From contig CAYTPI010000003.1 in the NCBI GenBank assembly GCA_964439625.1, forward strand, positions 1 to 64,000: DNA of 64,000 nt, in the 5' to 3' direction. Position numbers and translations under genes: made by a program. Position 1 is the stretch's first letter. Each line of letters begins with the position of its first letter. The notes under the pieces were generated by a model that was given only the letters and a program-made list of their open reading frames with translations, had not been told where the DNA came from and searched no databases. Below, one piece after another: positions 18,101-27,566 of this stretch. This DNA comes from CAYTPI01 sp964439625. GTDB taxonomy: Bacteria > Chloroflexota > Anaerolineae > Aggregatilineales > UBA3940.

Positions 18101-19069
18101 ATAGAAACCCTTAACATTGGAGTTATTGGGCTTGGTGAAATCGGCCAAGCACATTGTGCATCGCTAGCGGAGATTACGCGTGCGAATATCGTTGCCGTCG
18201 CTGACATCAATGAAGCTACGTTAGAGTCCACCGCTAATACATATGGTGCCACGCCATACACAGATTACAATGATATGCTGGCAAACGATGACTTACAAGC
18301 GGTGATCGTTGCCACTCCAGACCACGTCCATAAAGAGTCTTGTCTTGCAGCAGCTGCAGCAGGTAAGCATATTCTTGTAGAAAAGCCGATCGCTATGAAC
18401 ATAGAAGATAGCGAGGCTATTATTGCTGCCACAAAAGAGGCAGGCATCAAACTAATGGTTGGCTTTACCGTTCGATATTTCAACCAGTATATGCATGCAA
18501 AACAGGTCGTTGAACAAGGTAGTCTTGGCGATATAGTAAGCATATTCGCGCGCCGCACGAACCTGATCACACAGGCTGATCGTATCAATGGGCGCACCGG
18601 CGTAATGTTCTTCTTAGGTGTTCACGACTATGACGCTATGCGCTGGATGGTGGACAGTGAGCCAACTAGCATATATTGCGAGACAACAAGCGCAGTCGAT
18701 AGCAAATATCCAATTGAAAATGAGACGTTTTCAATCGTTCGCTTTGAAAACGGTGTGATTGGATGCGCTCACATCGGTTGATGCCTACCCACCAAACATC
18801 CAGCCGGCTTCGACTTCAAAATGGATATTACCGGCACTACGGGCATTCTCGGCTTAGATATGATGCGTCAGAGGGTTGAAGTTCATACTGTCCAGAGTTC
18901 TAGTTACCCGTACATGGCGACTCCATTAGTCGCTGAAGATCGTTCATTTGTGGACTGCATTCTTAACAATACCCCTTCTCCAGTCACTGGAGAAGACGGC
19001 TTAGTCGCAGTGCGGATGGTATTGGCAGCACTCGAGTCTATTAAAACTAGCAGACCCGTCAAATTATAA
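18101..19069 (+). pseudogene. Gfo/Idh/MocA-family oxidoreductase with ATA start and internal TGA
   Basis: One frame runs from 18077 to 19069 and carries the whole family fold: NAD-binding IGVIGLGEIGQAHCASL, EKP of the catalytic region in ILVEKPIAMN, RYFNQYMHAK, and GVHDYDAMRWM. No ATG, GTG or TTG lies before the NAD motif. An excellent Shine-Dalgarno (TTAGGAG) is followed at normal spacing by ATA at 18101, so the start looks like a changed ATG. At 18779-18781 a TGA interrupts GCAHIG and CLPTKHPAGF, where TGG for Trp would fit. Both lesions are G-to-A. The downstream frame is intact and abuts the next ATG. It is either a very young pseudogene or an error in the assembly. Confidence 0.8.
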
Positions 19070-20644
19070 ATGAATCTAATTGAACAACTAAAAGGTACCT
19101 TAGTCGTCTCATGCCAGGCGGAAGAGGGTTTTCCGCTAAACACCCCTGAGCATTTGCTGGCAATGGCACAATCTGCTGCCTTAGGTGGTGCGGCAGCCAT
19201 TCGAGCAAGTGGGCCCCAAAATACTAGTGCCATGCGAGCTGCGCTAGATTTACCAATAATCGGCATTTATAAAAACGACTATCCGGCATACAGTGTGCGG
19301 ATCACACCTACGCTTGCCGAGGTTGAGGCCGTTGTGGCCGCTGGGGCTGATATTATTGCCCTCGATGCTACCTCACGCCCGCGTCCCTCTGGACAAACTT
19401 TAATCCAGATTGTGCAAACGATCCAAGAGCGCTATCGAGCGCTAATTATGGCCGATATTTCCACACTAGAAGAGGGTATTTTCGTCGCGGCACTGGGCGT
19501 TGACTTTATATCGACAATTCTTTCAGGCTATACGGATTATAAGCCGGATATTGCATTAGTACATGCTTTGACAAAGCAAACCAAAACGCCCATCATAGCA
19601 GAGGGTCGAATTGCGACTCCTCATGATGTAGCAGCAGCATATGCTGCCGGGGCTCATGCTGTGGTAGTTGGCTCGATGATCACCCGCCCACATAAAATTA
19701 CACGGTTTTTCCGCTCTGGCCTACCTCGTCCGGCTGATGCACCGCCGATCCCAGTATTAGATATCGGAGGTACCAAGATCTCAGCTGGCCTAGTTGACCC
19801 AGATGGTAGTGTTAGTCAGGTTAACTGTCGACCTACTCCCACACATGATCCAAATGCAATTGCAGCAGTTTGCAGCGAGATGCTAATGCAAGTTCAAGCG
19901 CATAGCCAGGCTGCGGCAAATGTAGTTGGTATAGCTAGTGCAGGCCAGGTCAATCAGTACGGCGAAATTATCGGTTCAACTGATCACATCCGAAATTGGA
20001 CACACTTTTCCCTAAAGCAACAGCTAACAGATGCTCTTGGGCTGCCAGTGGCAATCATTAATGATGGACATGCAGCGGCGCTCGGAGAAGCATTCTATGG
20101 TGCAGCCCGAGGTAAAGCCTCTGCACTATGTATTGTTATCGGTACGGGTTTGGGAGGTGGCCTTGTAATTAATGGCCAATTGCAGCATGGTAGTTTTGGC
20201 CTTGCCGGTAGCCTGGGCCAACTCAAAGTAACGCAGGACGGTGAGCAGTACGTCTCGCTTGAGACACTCGTCAGCGGTATAGGGCTTGTACATCTATATC
20301 AACAGCAACCGCATGCTCAGGCAGACATTCAACAAGGTGAGCAAATTGCCGCACTAGCTGTAGAGAGTGATATGACTGCATCAGCTGCAATCAGCAAAAT
20401 GGGCGAACTACTCGGACTTGGTCTATCTCATATATTACATGGTTATGATGCCGAAATTGTTTTGCTTGCTGGCAGTGTCACCCAGTTAGGGGACAAGCTT
20501 CTTAAACCGACCCGTACTAGCCTTGCACGTCATGGCTATGGAACTGTAGGACGTACCACCATCGAGCTAGCGCAGCTAAATGAACATGCCAACTTGATCG
20601 GGGCAGCAGTGTTTGCAGACCAGTCGTTTTCTATTGCTAGATGA
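19070..20644 (+). CDS. Fused NanE epimerase and ROK-family ManNAc kinase
   Basis: 524 residues in two domains. Residues 1-222 are ManNAc-6-phosphate 2-epimerase: SCQAEEGFPL at 14-23, Lys68 in GIYKNDYP, IIALDATSRPRP at 95-106, IIAEGRI at 175-181. Residues 228-524 are a ROK kinase: DIGGTK at 231-236, Asp332 in INDGHAAALGE and the VIGTGLGGGLV phosphate loop. The fusion would phosphorylate ManNAc and epimerise it to GlcNAc 6-phosphate, feeding NagA. The usual ROK zinc site (a GH motif followed by CxCGxxGC) is absent; the equivalent reads GSLGQLKVTQDGEQYVSLE. Its ATG follows the previous stop directly. Confidence 0.9.
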   Translation: MNLIEQLKGTLVVSCQAEEGFPLNTPEHLLAMAQSAALGGAAAIRASGPQNTSAMRAALDLPIIGIYKNDYPAYSVRITPTLAEVEAVVAAGADIIALDATSRPRPSGQTLIQIVQTIQERYRALIMADISTLEEGIFVAALGVDFISTILSGYTDYKPDIALVHALTKQTKTPIIAEGRIATPHDVAAAYAAGAHAVVVGSMITRPHKITRFFRSGLPRPADAPPIPVLDIGGTKISAGLVDPDGSVSQVNCRPTPTHDPNAIAAVCSEMLMQVQAHSQAAANVVGIASAGQVNQYGEIIGSTDHIRNWTHFSLKQQLTDALGLPVAIINDGHAAALGEAFYGAARGKASALCIVIGTGLGGGLVINGQLQHGSFGLAGSLGQLKVTQDGEQYVSLETLVSGIGLVHLYQQQPHAQADIQQGEQIAALAVESDMTASAAISKMGELLGLGLSHILHGYDAEIVLLAGSVTQLGDKLLKPTRTSLARHGYGTVGRTTIELAQLNEHANLIGAAVFADQSFSIAR

Positions 20645-20672
20645 AGGAAAAAGTTATGATAGAAACGTTTAG

Positions 20673-20686
20673 GGTTCTGTTGCAAA
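20673..20686 (+). repeat. Possible IS6-family terminal repeat
   Basis: ggttctgttgcaaa matches the well-known tip of IS6/IS257-type elements. No transposase and no second end are seen nearby, so at most it is a solo end left by deletion. Confidence 0.35.
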
Positions 20687-20821
20687 AACCCACGAAGTTG
20701 AAAATACTACGGTCACAATCCATCACTATCTACGCTAGTTGGAAGCTCACAACCGATACATAATGACTGCTCCCTCCCCTTCTCCGTGTTAAAATTACCC
20801 TGCAGATTAACAAGATAGGGC

Positions 20822-21330
20822 TTATGCAAAAGCCATACGAAGCGTAGGTGAGCCCAGTTCAACCAGGTGACCTTTCTCCAACACAGCAATGCGATCTGCA
20901 ATGATGATCCTGGTGCGGCCTTGCGTCAGGCGGCCCAATGCTTCTTGAATTTCATTCTCGCTGTTACTATCCAGGCTGGAGGTCGCTTCGTGCAACAACA
21001 GAATGCGTGCATCCTTCAGAATGGCACGCCCAATGGCAACCCGCTGCCCCCCGCTGAGGTGCCCGCCCCGTTCACCGACAATGGTGACGGCGACCGCGTT
21101 GCACAAGAAATCAATGATGGGCAAACCACAACCACCTACATTCTCGACGTTGCCAATCCACTGACCATGGCACGCGCCGAGCACACAGGCTCGGACAATG
21201 AGAATTACCCTGACCTCAACGTCCAGTGCGTAGATGGCCCGATAGTCACCGATCTGTAGGCGATACAGTTCCGCCAATTCTTCGGTCAGGCCTTCATGTT
21301 TGAAGTCGGTCGCATGTTCAGCAAGTTAGC
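20822..21330 (-). pseudogene. RelE-like fragment joined to ABC-transporter ATPase tail
   Basis: The upstream part (about 21330-21165) reads HATDFKHEGL, ELYRLQIGDYRAIYALD and VRVILIVRA, typical of a RelE/ParE-type toxin. After a junction the same frame continues as the C-terminal half of an MsbA-type ATPase: GERGGHLSGGQ signature, then RAILKDARILLLHEATSSLD. The Walker B Asp-Glu is changed to His-Glu and the H-loop His to Asp (IIIADRIAV), and the Walker A half is missing. The two pieces come from unrelated genes, so the open frame is an accident of deletion and not a functional protein. Confidence 0.7.
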
Positions 21331-21961
21331 GTAGTTTTGATAAGCGTACACTCATCCGGCATAATCCACAGGTCACGGATGTACGCCTGAATGGCGAAGA
21401 GATGCTCGCACTTGGTCAAAAAGTCGCTAAGCGACTGAGCACTTAATCCGGCTGATCAAGCAGAAGGAAGCGATTGATGGCTAAGCGTTACACACGTCAT
21501 ATGTCATTAATCACACTATGTGCCATGGTGTGCGGGGTTGAGCAAATTGCAATTGAGCAACCGTTAAGACAGCCCACTAAAGCCTTCAAGGAGGCAACGT
21601 TTCCAGAGGGGGCTAAATACGTTGGCCCAACTAAAGTGTAAGAGAAGCGCTCAACTAGGTTGTGCCCACAATATGACTCAGCCTCAAGCGACGAGCGTTA
21701 TCAGTGGCAAACGTTGATGTGTGGCACTTCGTAATATCTCCACTAAAAGAACGATACCAGCAATCATAGATAGATGATCAGTTGAGAATATGACTGTCGG
21801 GTACTCAAACAAATAGACCATGTTGAGCTAAAATCCAGTAGGCTGGCTTACAAAATAGTGAAACGAATATAGGTTTCTCATTTTATCGTCGTTGTAACTG
21901 TTTTGCGTAAGTACTATACGATATTATTTTAGCAAGTTACCCTAGCAGATTCTTATCCATT

Positions 21962-23680
21962 ATGCCGGACTCACCCTATACGCAAAAGCCCTGGCTGGCT
22001 CAATATGATTCGTATGTACCCGCTTCATTGACGTACCCGAATGTGCCGCTTCAATCACTATTAACGCAGGCAAACCCTGATGCCCCCGTTAGTATCACGT
22101 CGTCTGAAGTCCCACTACTTGGTCGTTTCGAACATGAAATGACGTATGGAGAACTAGACAAGCTATCTACACAGTTTGCCGCCGGCCTACAACAGATCGG
22201 CGTTCAAAAAGGCGACCGGGTTGGCTTGGTCTCAATTAATTGCACGCAGTTCCTTGTCGCGTTTTTCGGCATATTGAAAGTTGGCGCAGTAGCAGTTGCC
22301 ATCGATCCAACATTCCCCGCGGAAAAGTTGGCGCGCCAACTCAAGGATACAGGTACAGCAGTGGTCTTGACGTTGTCGCTCTTTTACGACAACGTCAATA
22401 AAGCGCGCCAGTTTGCGCCGCTGCGCCATGTGATTGTTAGCAACATAAAAACATACTTTCACCCACTCGTCCGGGTGCTCTTTACCCTCACGCGTGAGAA
22501 GCCCGAAGGCCATCGTTTCTCGTTACGCACAAATGACTTTGAATACAGTGCATTTATAGCAGCTCACAACCCAACGACCTTTAAAGCCCCCATCCTTGAC
22601 CCCCAAACGGATACTGCTATCCTTCAATATACTGGGGGGACAACAGGCACCCCTAAAGCAGCAGCTAGTTCCCACATGGCTCTTATGGCAAACACTGAGC
22701 AAATCTTGCACTGGATTCCCAATCAACAAGATCGTTTTCTGGCTGTTATTCCATTCTTCCATGTATACGGACTGGTTGCAGTCATGCTTGCGACGATTGC
22801 TCGCGCTGCTCCGATGCATATGATCTCCAACCCACGCGACTTGATCGATGTCCTTAGGCAAATCGATGCCTATAAGCCCACCATCTTAGTCGGTGTACCC
22901 GCCTTATTCAATAAGCTAAGTCTGCATCCAGATGCGCAAGCAGGCCGCTATGATCTTAGTTCAATTCGAGCATGCATTAGCGGTTCCGCGCCGCTGCCGA
23001 GCGAAGTCAAGCGACGCTTTGAAGACCTTTCGGGCAGTGTCGTTATGGAGGGGTACGGCCTCAGTGAAGCGCCAACTGCCACCCATTGCAACCCAATGCT
23101 CGGTGAAAACCGCATCGGATCGATAGGCTTACCATTCTCCGATATAGAGTGCCGTATTGTCATCCTAGAGACTGGGGAAGAGGCACCTATCGGTGAAGTT
23201 GGAGAACTATTGTTACGAACACCGACCATGATGACAGGCTACTTCAACAATCCTGAGGAGACTAAGGTTGCTATCAGCGATGGCTGGCTCCATACAGGTG
23301 ATATTGCCCGCATGGACGAAGACGGCTACTTCTACATCGTTGATCGAAAGAAAGACATTGTTCTAATTGGCGGTTTTAATGTTTATCCTAGTCAAGTTGA
23401 GGATGTCCTGTCCAGTCATCCATCTGTTCAAGATGTCGCCGTCGCTGGCATACCTCACCCTAAACCTGACCGTTTAGGTGAATACGCCCTAAAAGCATGG
23501 GTCGTGTCTGATAGTTTCGATCAAGATACGCTCATCGAATATTGTCGGGAAAAGCTCGCTTACTTCGAAATTCCATGGCGGATGGAACAGATTGACGAGC
23601 TACCACGAACCACTGTTGGTAAGGTGCTTCGCCGTGAACTCATAGAGCGTGAAAAGAAGAACCTTAAATCTACTGGCTAA
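21962..23680 (+). CDS. AMP-forming acyl-CoA synthetase (fatty acid-CoA ligase)
   Basis: 572 residues of the ANL superfamily. The P-loop is YTGGTTGTPKAA at 223-234, followed by GYGLSEAPTATHCNP (A5) and the hinge and later motifs GWLHTGDIARMDEDGYFYIV and DRKKDIVLIGG. The C-terminal catalytic lysine lies in RTTVGKVLRREL. The enzyme activates a fatty acid with ATP and CoA in the cytoplasm or at the membrane; chain length is not readable. It ends one base before the convergent ftsH stop and stands alone on its strand. Confidence 0.92.
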   Translation: MPDSPYTQKPWLAQYDSYVPASLTYPNVPLQSLLTQANPDAPVSITSSEVPLLGRFEHEMTYGELDKLSTQFAAGLQQIGVQKGDRVGLVSINCTQFLVAFFGILKVGAVAVAIDPTFPAEKLARQLKDTGTAVVLTLSLFYDNVNKARQFAPLRHVIVSNIKTYFHPLVRVLFTLTREKPEGHRFSLRTNDFEYSAFIAAHNPTTFKAPILDPQTDTAILQYTGGTTGTPKAAASSHMALMANTEQILHWIPNQQDRFLAVIPFFHVYGLVAVMLATIARAAPMHMISNPRDLIDVLRQIDAYKPTILVGVPALFNKLSLHPDAQAGRYDLSSIRACISGSAPLPSEVKRRFEDLSGSVVMEGYGLSEAPTATHCNPMLGENRIGSIGLPFSDIECRIVILETGEEAPIGEVGELLLRTPTMMTGYFNNPEETKVAISDGWLHTGDIARMDEDGYFYIVDRKKDIVLIGGFNVYPSQVEDVLSSHPSVQDVAVAGIPHPKPDRLGEYALKAWVVSDSFDQDTLIEYCREKLAYFEIPWRMEQIDELPRTTVGKVLRRELIEREKKNLKSTG

Positions 23681-25615
23681 TTAAATCGGTGCCGGGGAAC
23701 CATCAGGTAAATCTATCGTGTCGTCATTATCTTTTCGTAAGCCGCGCCGCTTGAGTATCTGTTCAGGCGTGTGCCGTCGCTGTCTAGGCGTCAGGTCGAT
23801 TGCCTCTCCCTGCATTAAACGCTCAAACTGATTGCGGTCTAATGTTTCAATCTCCAACAGCGCGTGTGCAATTGTGTCAAGTTGCTGCCGGTTAGTGCTC
23901 AAAATATTACGAGCGCGTTGGTATGCATCGTCTAGAATGAGACGGACTTCTTTATCAATGGCCTCAGCGACTGCATCACTATAGTCCCGCTGCTCTTTGA
24001 TGTCACGCCCAAGAAACACCATATCCTGCCGTTGACCATACATCATTGGCCCTAGCCGCTCACTCATGCCATATTGTGTAACCATCGCCCGCGCTTGCTG
24101 AGTCACTCGTTGAATATCATTTGATGCACCCGTAGTAATATCGTTAAAGACAATTTCTTCTGCGACACGCCCTCCCAGTGCCATAGCAATATCATCGTGG
24201 AACTTCCTGCGCGACTTAAGCTGTCCTTCCTCCGGAAGTGACAGCGTATAGCCACCAGCCAGCCCTCTGGGAATAATCGTAACTTTTAGCACGGGGTCGG
24301 CGTGTTCCAAAAAATATCCAACAACTGCATGTCCAGCTTCATGGTAGGCGACAATTTGACGTTCTGCTTCACTCATTAAACGGCTGCGGCGTTCTGGCCC
24401 AGCGATTACACGCTCCACTGCTTCCTGAAACTCTGCCATGCTAATCACCACTTTGTTGCGGCGTGCTGCCAGAATAGCGGCTTCATTCACCATGTTGGCG
24501 AGGTCTGCTCCGACAAAACCCGGCGTTTGCCTCGCCAAGTCAATAATGTTGACTTCTGGGTCTAGCGGCTTACCTATCATATGGAACGCCAAAATACCCT
24601 CACGCTCCCGCAGATCGGGTCGGTCAATCACAACCCGTCTGTCAAAGCGACCTGGGCGCAGTAGAGCTGGGTCAAGCACATCCGGACGATTGGTTGCTGC
24701 CAGCATAATGACGTTGGTGTCTGTGTCAAACCCGTCCATTTCCACAAGAATTTGGTTGAGCGTTTGTTCTCGCTCATCGTGCGAGCCACCCAATCCTGCA
24801 CCACGCTGACGGCCTACCGCATCAATCTCATCAATGAAAATGATACAAGGGCTGTGACGTTTAGCTTGGTTGAATAAATCTCTTACACGGCTGGCACCTA
24901 CACCGACAAACATCTCAACGAATTCAGAACCTGAAATCGAAAAGAAGGGGACACCTGCCTCACCACTGACAGCTTTTGCTAACAGCGTTTTACCAGTTCC
25001 TGGTGGCCCAACGAGCAGTACACCTTTTGGTATGCGTGCCCCTAGCTTGCGAAATTTGCTCCCCTCACGCAGGAACTCAACAATCTCACCGAGTTCCTCC
25101 TTCGCCTCTTCAGAACCTGCGACGTCTCGAAAGGTTATTTGCGGGCTTTCGCCGCTGATCATCCGTGCGCGACTGCGTCCAAAGGTGACAGATTGATTGT
25201 TTGACCCTTGTGACTGTCGCAGCATGAAATAAATTACAATTAAGACGATCAACAGCGGGAAAAGAAAACTGCCGATAGAAGTTAAGGTTTGCAGATTAGT
25301 ACCCGGTGTTACAGTCCACTCAATAGCAGCGATTTGCTCTTCTGTAATACCAAGCTGCGCCAATTGTGCTTGAATGGTGATACTATCATCTTTAAATGCG
25401 ATAGCTGTACCACCATCCACTAGGGTGATACGCATGCGGTTATTGTCAGATACAATGACTGATTCAATGCGCCCTTTGCTGGCAGCATTAGCCACATCAC
25501 TCAAGTTCCAATCATTGGCATTATCCGTATTCCGGAACGCGCCAAGCGCAATAATCGCAACAGCAAAGATAATTAAAAAGTAGACGAAGCCGTGTCTAAA
25601 ACGTGTCGAATTCAA
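23681..25615 (-). CDS. ftsH: ATP-dependent zinc metalloprotease FtsH
   Basis: 644 residues, normal length. Two membrane segments (residues 10-27 and 115-132) flank the periplasmic domain. The AAA domain has Walker A GPPGTGKT at 203-210, Walker B IIFIDEID at 258-265, and the SRH region NRPDVLDPALLRPGRFDRR. The peptidase motif HEAGH is at 425-429. It degrades misassembled membrane proteins and some short-lived regulators. The gene lies just after the Ser/Thr kinase gene on the same strand, 10 bases apart. Confidence 0.97.
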   Translation of the reverse strand: MNSTRFRHGFVYFLIIFAVAIIALGAFRNTDNANDWNLSDVANAASKGRIESVIVSDNNRMRITLVDGGTAIAFKDDSITIQAQLAQLGITEEQIAAIEWTVTPGTNLQTLTSIGSFLFPLLIVLIVIYFMLRQSQGSNNQSVTFGRSRARMISGESPQITFRDVAGSEEAKEELGEIVEFLREGSKFRKLGARIPKGVLLVGPPGTGKTLLAKAVSGEAGVPFFSISGSEFVEMFVGVGASRVRDLFNQAKRHSPCIIFIDEIDAVGRQRGAGLGGSHDEREQTLNQILVEMDGFDTDTNVIMLAATNRPDVLDPALLRPGRFDRRVVIDRPDLREREGILAFHMIGKPLDPEVNIIDLARQTPGFVGADLANMVNEAAILAARRNKVVISMAEFQEAVERVIAGPERRSRLMSEAERQIVAYHEAGHAVVGYFLEHADPVLKVTIIPRGLAGGYTLSLPEEGQLKSRRKFHDDIAMALGGRVAEEIVFNDITTGASNDIQRVTQQARAMVTQYGMSERLGPMMYGQRQDMVFLGRDIKEQRDYSDAVAEAIDKEVRLILDDAYQRARNILSTNRQQLDTIAHALLEIETLDRNQFERLMQGEAIDLTPRQRRHTPEQILKRRGLRKDNDDTIDLPDGSPAPI

Positions 25616-25625
25616 TGGCGTTTCT

Positions 25626-26987
25626 CTAACGCGTTAACGTGACAAAAACGGTTAACCATAATGGGATTAACCCAAGGACGGCGGCGGCAGCAAAGGCGCC
25701 TAGCACTAATCCGTAGAAATCAATGCCTGGTTCAAGTTCATCATCCGCATAATAGTCATCGTCAGTATAGCCGCCAGTATCATACGGCTGTTCGTAGCCT
25801 CGATTACCGTCGTAGTTGCCTTGCTGCGTTGGGAGGTGGCTGGACGGCGAACTACGCCCCATAATACCATCAATATCTAATGGAGGCATAGAAGGCATTG
25901 TCAAGTCGCCTGATGGCTGGGGTGACTTAATTTGACGAGCTGGCGGCGGGCTGCTGCGTCGCGGCTGAGGTGGCGGCGAGTAAGGCGAACCCCGACGACC
26001 ACGCGGCTGTCGGGATGCTGGTGGCGCTAGGTCGCGCTGTGGCGCAGCCTGCGTCTGTGTCATGTTTGAAGCTGCCGGCTTTTGGGGAGGCGGTGAGTCA
26101 CCTTGATCAGGCAGGTCGATCTGCGAAGCATTAACAACGAATGTCCCTGTATTCGTGACGCTGCGATCAGCAAACGTCTGTAAAATGCGCCCTAATTGAT
26201 CAGCCGTCCGAAAGCGTGTCGAAGGGTCTTTAGATAACGTCTTATTGACGATGCGGCTGAGCTCAACCGGAATAGTTTGGTCAAGGTCACTGAGGTACGG
26301 TGCTGGGTCTTGAATATGTGCCAGTGCTAATTCTTCGTAACTATTTCCTTGAAAAGGCAAACGCCCAGCGAGCAGCTCAAATAGAACAACACCGATGCTG
26401 TATACGTCGGACGCGGGCAGCGGTGAATCACCTTGGGCAACCTCTGGTGAAAAATAATGTGGGCTCCCCCAAACCATATCCTCTTTCTGATTCTCCGAGG
26501 TCTCGGTGAACGCCCGCGCAATACCAAAGTCCACTACTTTGATGCTCTTTTCCGGCGATACGAGAATGTTCTGCGGCTTCACGTCGCAGTGAACTAGGCC
26601 GGCACGGTGCGCATACCCAATACCCTTACAGATCTCGATGATTATTGCCAGGCCTGCGTCAATTTCAAACGCACCACGGACACGTATCAACTGTTTCAAG
26701 TTAGAACCCTCAACAAATTCCATCACGATGTAATGTGTGTTAGGGCCATCTTGGCCTACATCGTGCACAGTTACAATGTTCGGGTGAGATAGGTTCGCTG
26801 CACTACGGGCTTCCCGCTTGAAGCGATGCAGAAACTCCGGATCATTCACCAAACTGGGACGCAACACTTTGACGGCAACAATACGGCTCAACTCAAGGTC
26901 TTTTGCCTTATACAAGACCGCCATCCCGCCTGCACCAATCTGCTCGATTAGGTGATAGCGATCATTGAGAATTGGGTTTTCAACCAT
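25626..26987 (-). CDS. Membrane-anchored Ser/Thr protein kinase
   Basis: 453 residues. The N-terminal kinase domain has the glycine loop GAGGMAVLYKA at 18-28, Lys40 in AVKVLRPS, the catalytic loop HCDVKPQN at 133-140 with Asp135, DFG at 153-155 and SPEVAQGD. The Arg of the usual HRD is Cys, making it a non-RD kinase. Residues 290-400 are a Pro/Ser-rich linker, then an acidic stretch and one C-terminal membrane segment (VLGAFAAAAVLGLIPLWLTV) followed by only a few residues. No PASTA or other sensor domain is present, so the kinase faces the cytoplasm with almost nothing outside. It is probably co-transcribed with ftsH. Confidence 0.93.
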   Translation of the reverse strand: MVENPILNDRYHLIEQIGAGGMAVLYKAKDLELSRIVAVKVLRPSLVNDPEFLHRFKREARSAANLSHPNIVTVHDVGQDGPNTHYIVMEFVEGSNLKQLIRVRGAFEIDAGLAIIIEICKGIGYAHRAGLVHCDVKPQNILVSPEKSIKVVDFGIARAFTETSENQKEDMVWGSPHYFSPEVAQGDSPLPASDVYSIGVVLFELLAGRLPFQGNSYEELALAHIQDPAPYLSDLDQTIPVELSRIVNKTLSKDPSTRFRTADQLGRILQTFADRSVTNTGTFVVNASQIDLPDQGDSPPPQKPAASNMTQTQAAPQRDLAPPASRQPRGRRGSPYSPPPQPRRSSPPPARQIKSPQPSGDLTMPSMPPLDIDGIMGRSSPSSHLPTQQGNYDGNRGYEQPYDTGGYTDDDYYADDELEPGIDFYGLVLGAFAAAAVLGLIPLWLTVFVTLTR

Positions 26988-27021
26988 TATCAGCGCTTTC
27001 TTTCAGTATGCCTTGGTGATT

Positions 27022-27453
27022 TTAAGTCCAGACTGCATTTTTGCGAAATTGATTGAGCCATTCATCTGGCAGCCGGGAGACCTCTCCATTTTTTGTTGCA
27101 CAGATGTGTTTGGTTTGTGCTGTTGCGAGTAAGTCTCCGCTGGTTTTCTCGCTCACTTGATAGGTAAAGTGAGCGGCGCGACTCTTTAGCAAAACCAACT
27201 CAGTGCGGATAACTAATAATTGGTCGTACACTGCTGCCTTCTTGTAACGCACATTGAGGTCTACCACCAATAGAATGAAACCTTTTGCCTCTAACGTTGA
27301 ATAAGGTGCGCCGTAGTGTCTCGTAAATGCACTACGACCCTCTTCAAAGTACACAATGTAGCTGGCGTGGTGTACCACCCCCATTGCATCAGTTTCAGCG
27401 TAACGCACCCGAAACGCAATATCGACTGGCGCGAGCTTGATATTTGACTTCAC
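27022..27453 (-). CDS. Acyl-CoA thioesterase of the YbgC/4HBT family
   Basis: 143 residues, hot-dog fold, starting at GTG 27453. The YbgC signature YAETDAMGVVHHASYIVYFE lies at 19-38 with catalytic Asp22. It hydrolyses acyl-CoA thioesters in the cytoplasm. It is 34 bases upstream of the kinase gene and may be the first gene of that leftward unit. Confidence 0.9.
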   Translation of the reverse strand: MKSNIKLAPVDIAFRVRYAETDAMGVVHHASYIVYFEEGRSAFTRHYGAPYSTLEAKGFILLVVDLNVRYKKAAVYDQLLVIRTELVLLKSRAAHFTYQVSEKTSGDLLATAQTKHICATKNGEVSRLPDEWLNQFRKNAVWT

Positions 27454-27532
27454 AAAAACCTTTGCTTACTGAAAAAGAGTAAACCGACTGTTTAAGCAGC
27501 CGGTCTATATTGTAGCATAGCCCTATCATTGT

Positions 27533-27553
27533 CTTTCAGCGTCCGGCTGAAAG
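27533..27553 (-). terminator. Hairpin after the membrane protease gene
   Basis: ctttcagc (27533-27540) pairs with gctgaaag (27546-27553) around a 5-base loop, 14 bases beyond the stop of the gene ending at 27567. The T-run is poor, so termination may be weak. Confidence 0.4.
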
Positions 27554-27566
27554 CTATCATGCCACC

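Larger units (their letters stand above)
20645..21961. other. Region of gene debris
   Basis: About 1.3 kb hold no intact gene. An IS6-like end, a RelE-like fragment joined to the tail of an ABC-transporter ATPase, and short unassignable scraps are present. The stretch 21480-21650 can be read weakly as an ISAs1-like N-terminus (LITLCAMVCGVEQIAIE) but the match is too thin to call. 21660-21960 shows nothing recognisable apart from presumed promoter sequence for the acyl-CoA ligase. Confidence 0.6.

Noticed and set aside
18779..18781. TGA read as tryptophan by a changed genetic code
   Set aside because: TGA ends many intact genes here (nagA, the FtsW-like gene, NanE-NanK), and Trp is TGG throughout, so global recoding is excluded.
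18779..18784. TGA TGC as a selenocysteine site
   Set aside because: The position fits Trp in the family, and no selenocysteine stem-loop is evident after it.
20822..21277. A real 151-residue protein combining toxin and ATPase parts
   Set aside because: Walker A is missing, Walker B and H-loop residues are changed, and the joint falls inside both folds.
21480..21650. Second ISAs1 remnant (LITLCAMVCGVEQ)
   Set aside because: Only about 17 residues resemble the family and no terminal repeat is present.
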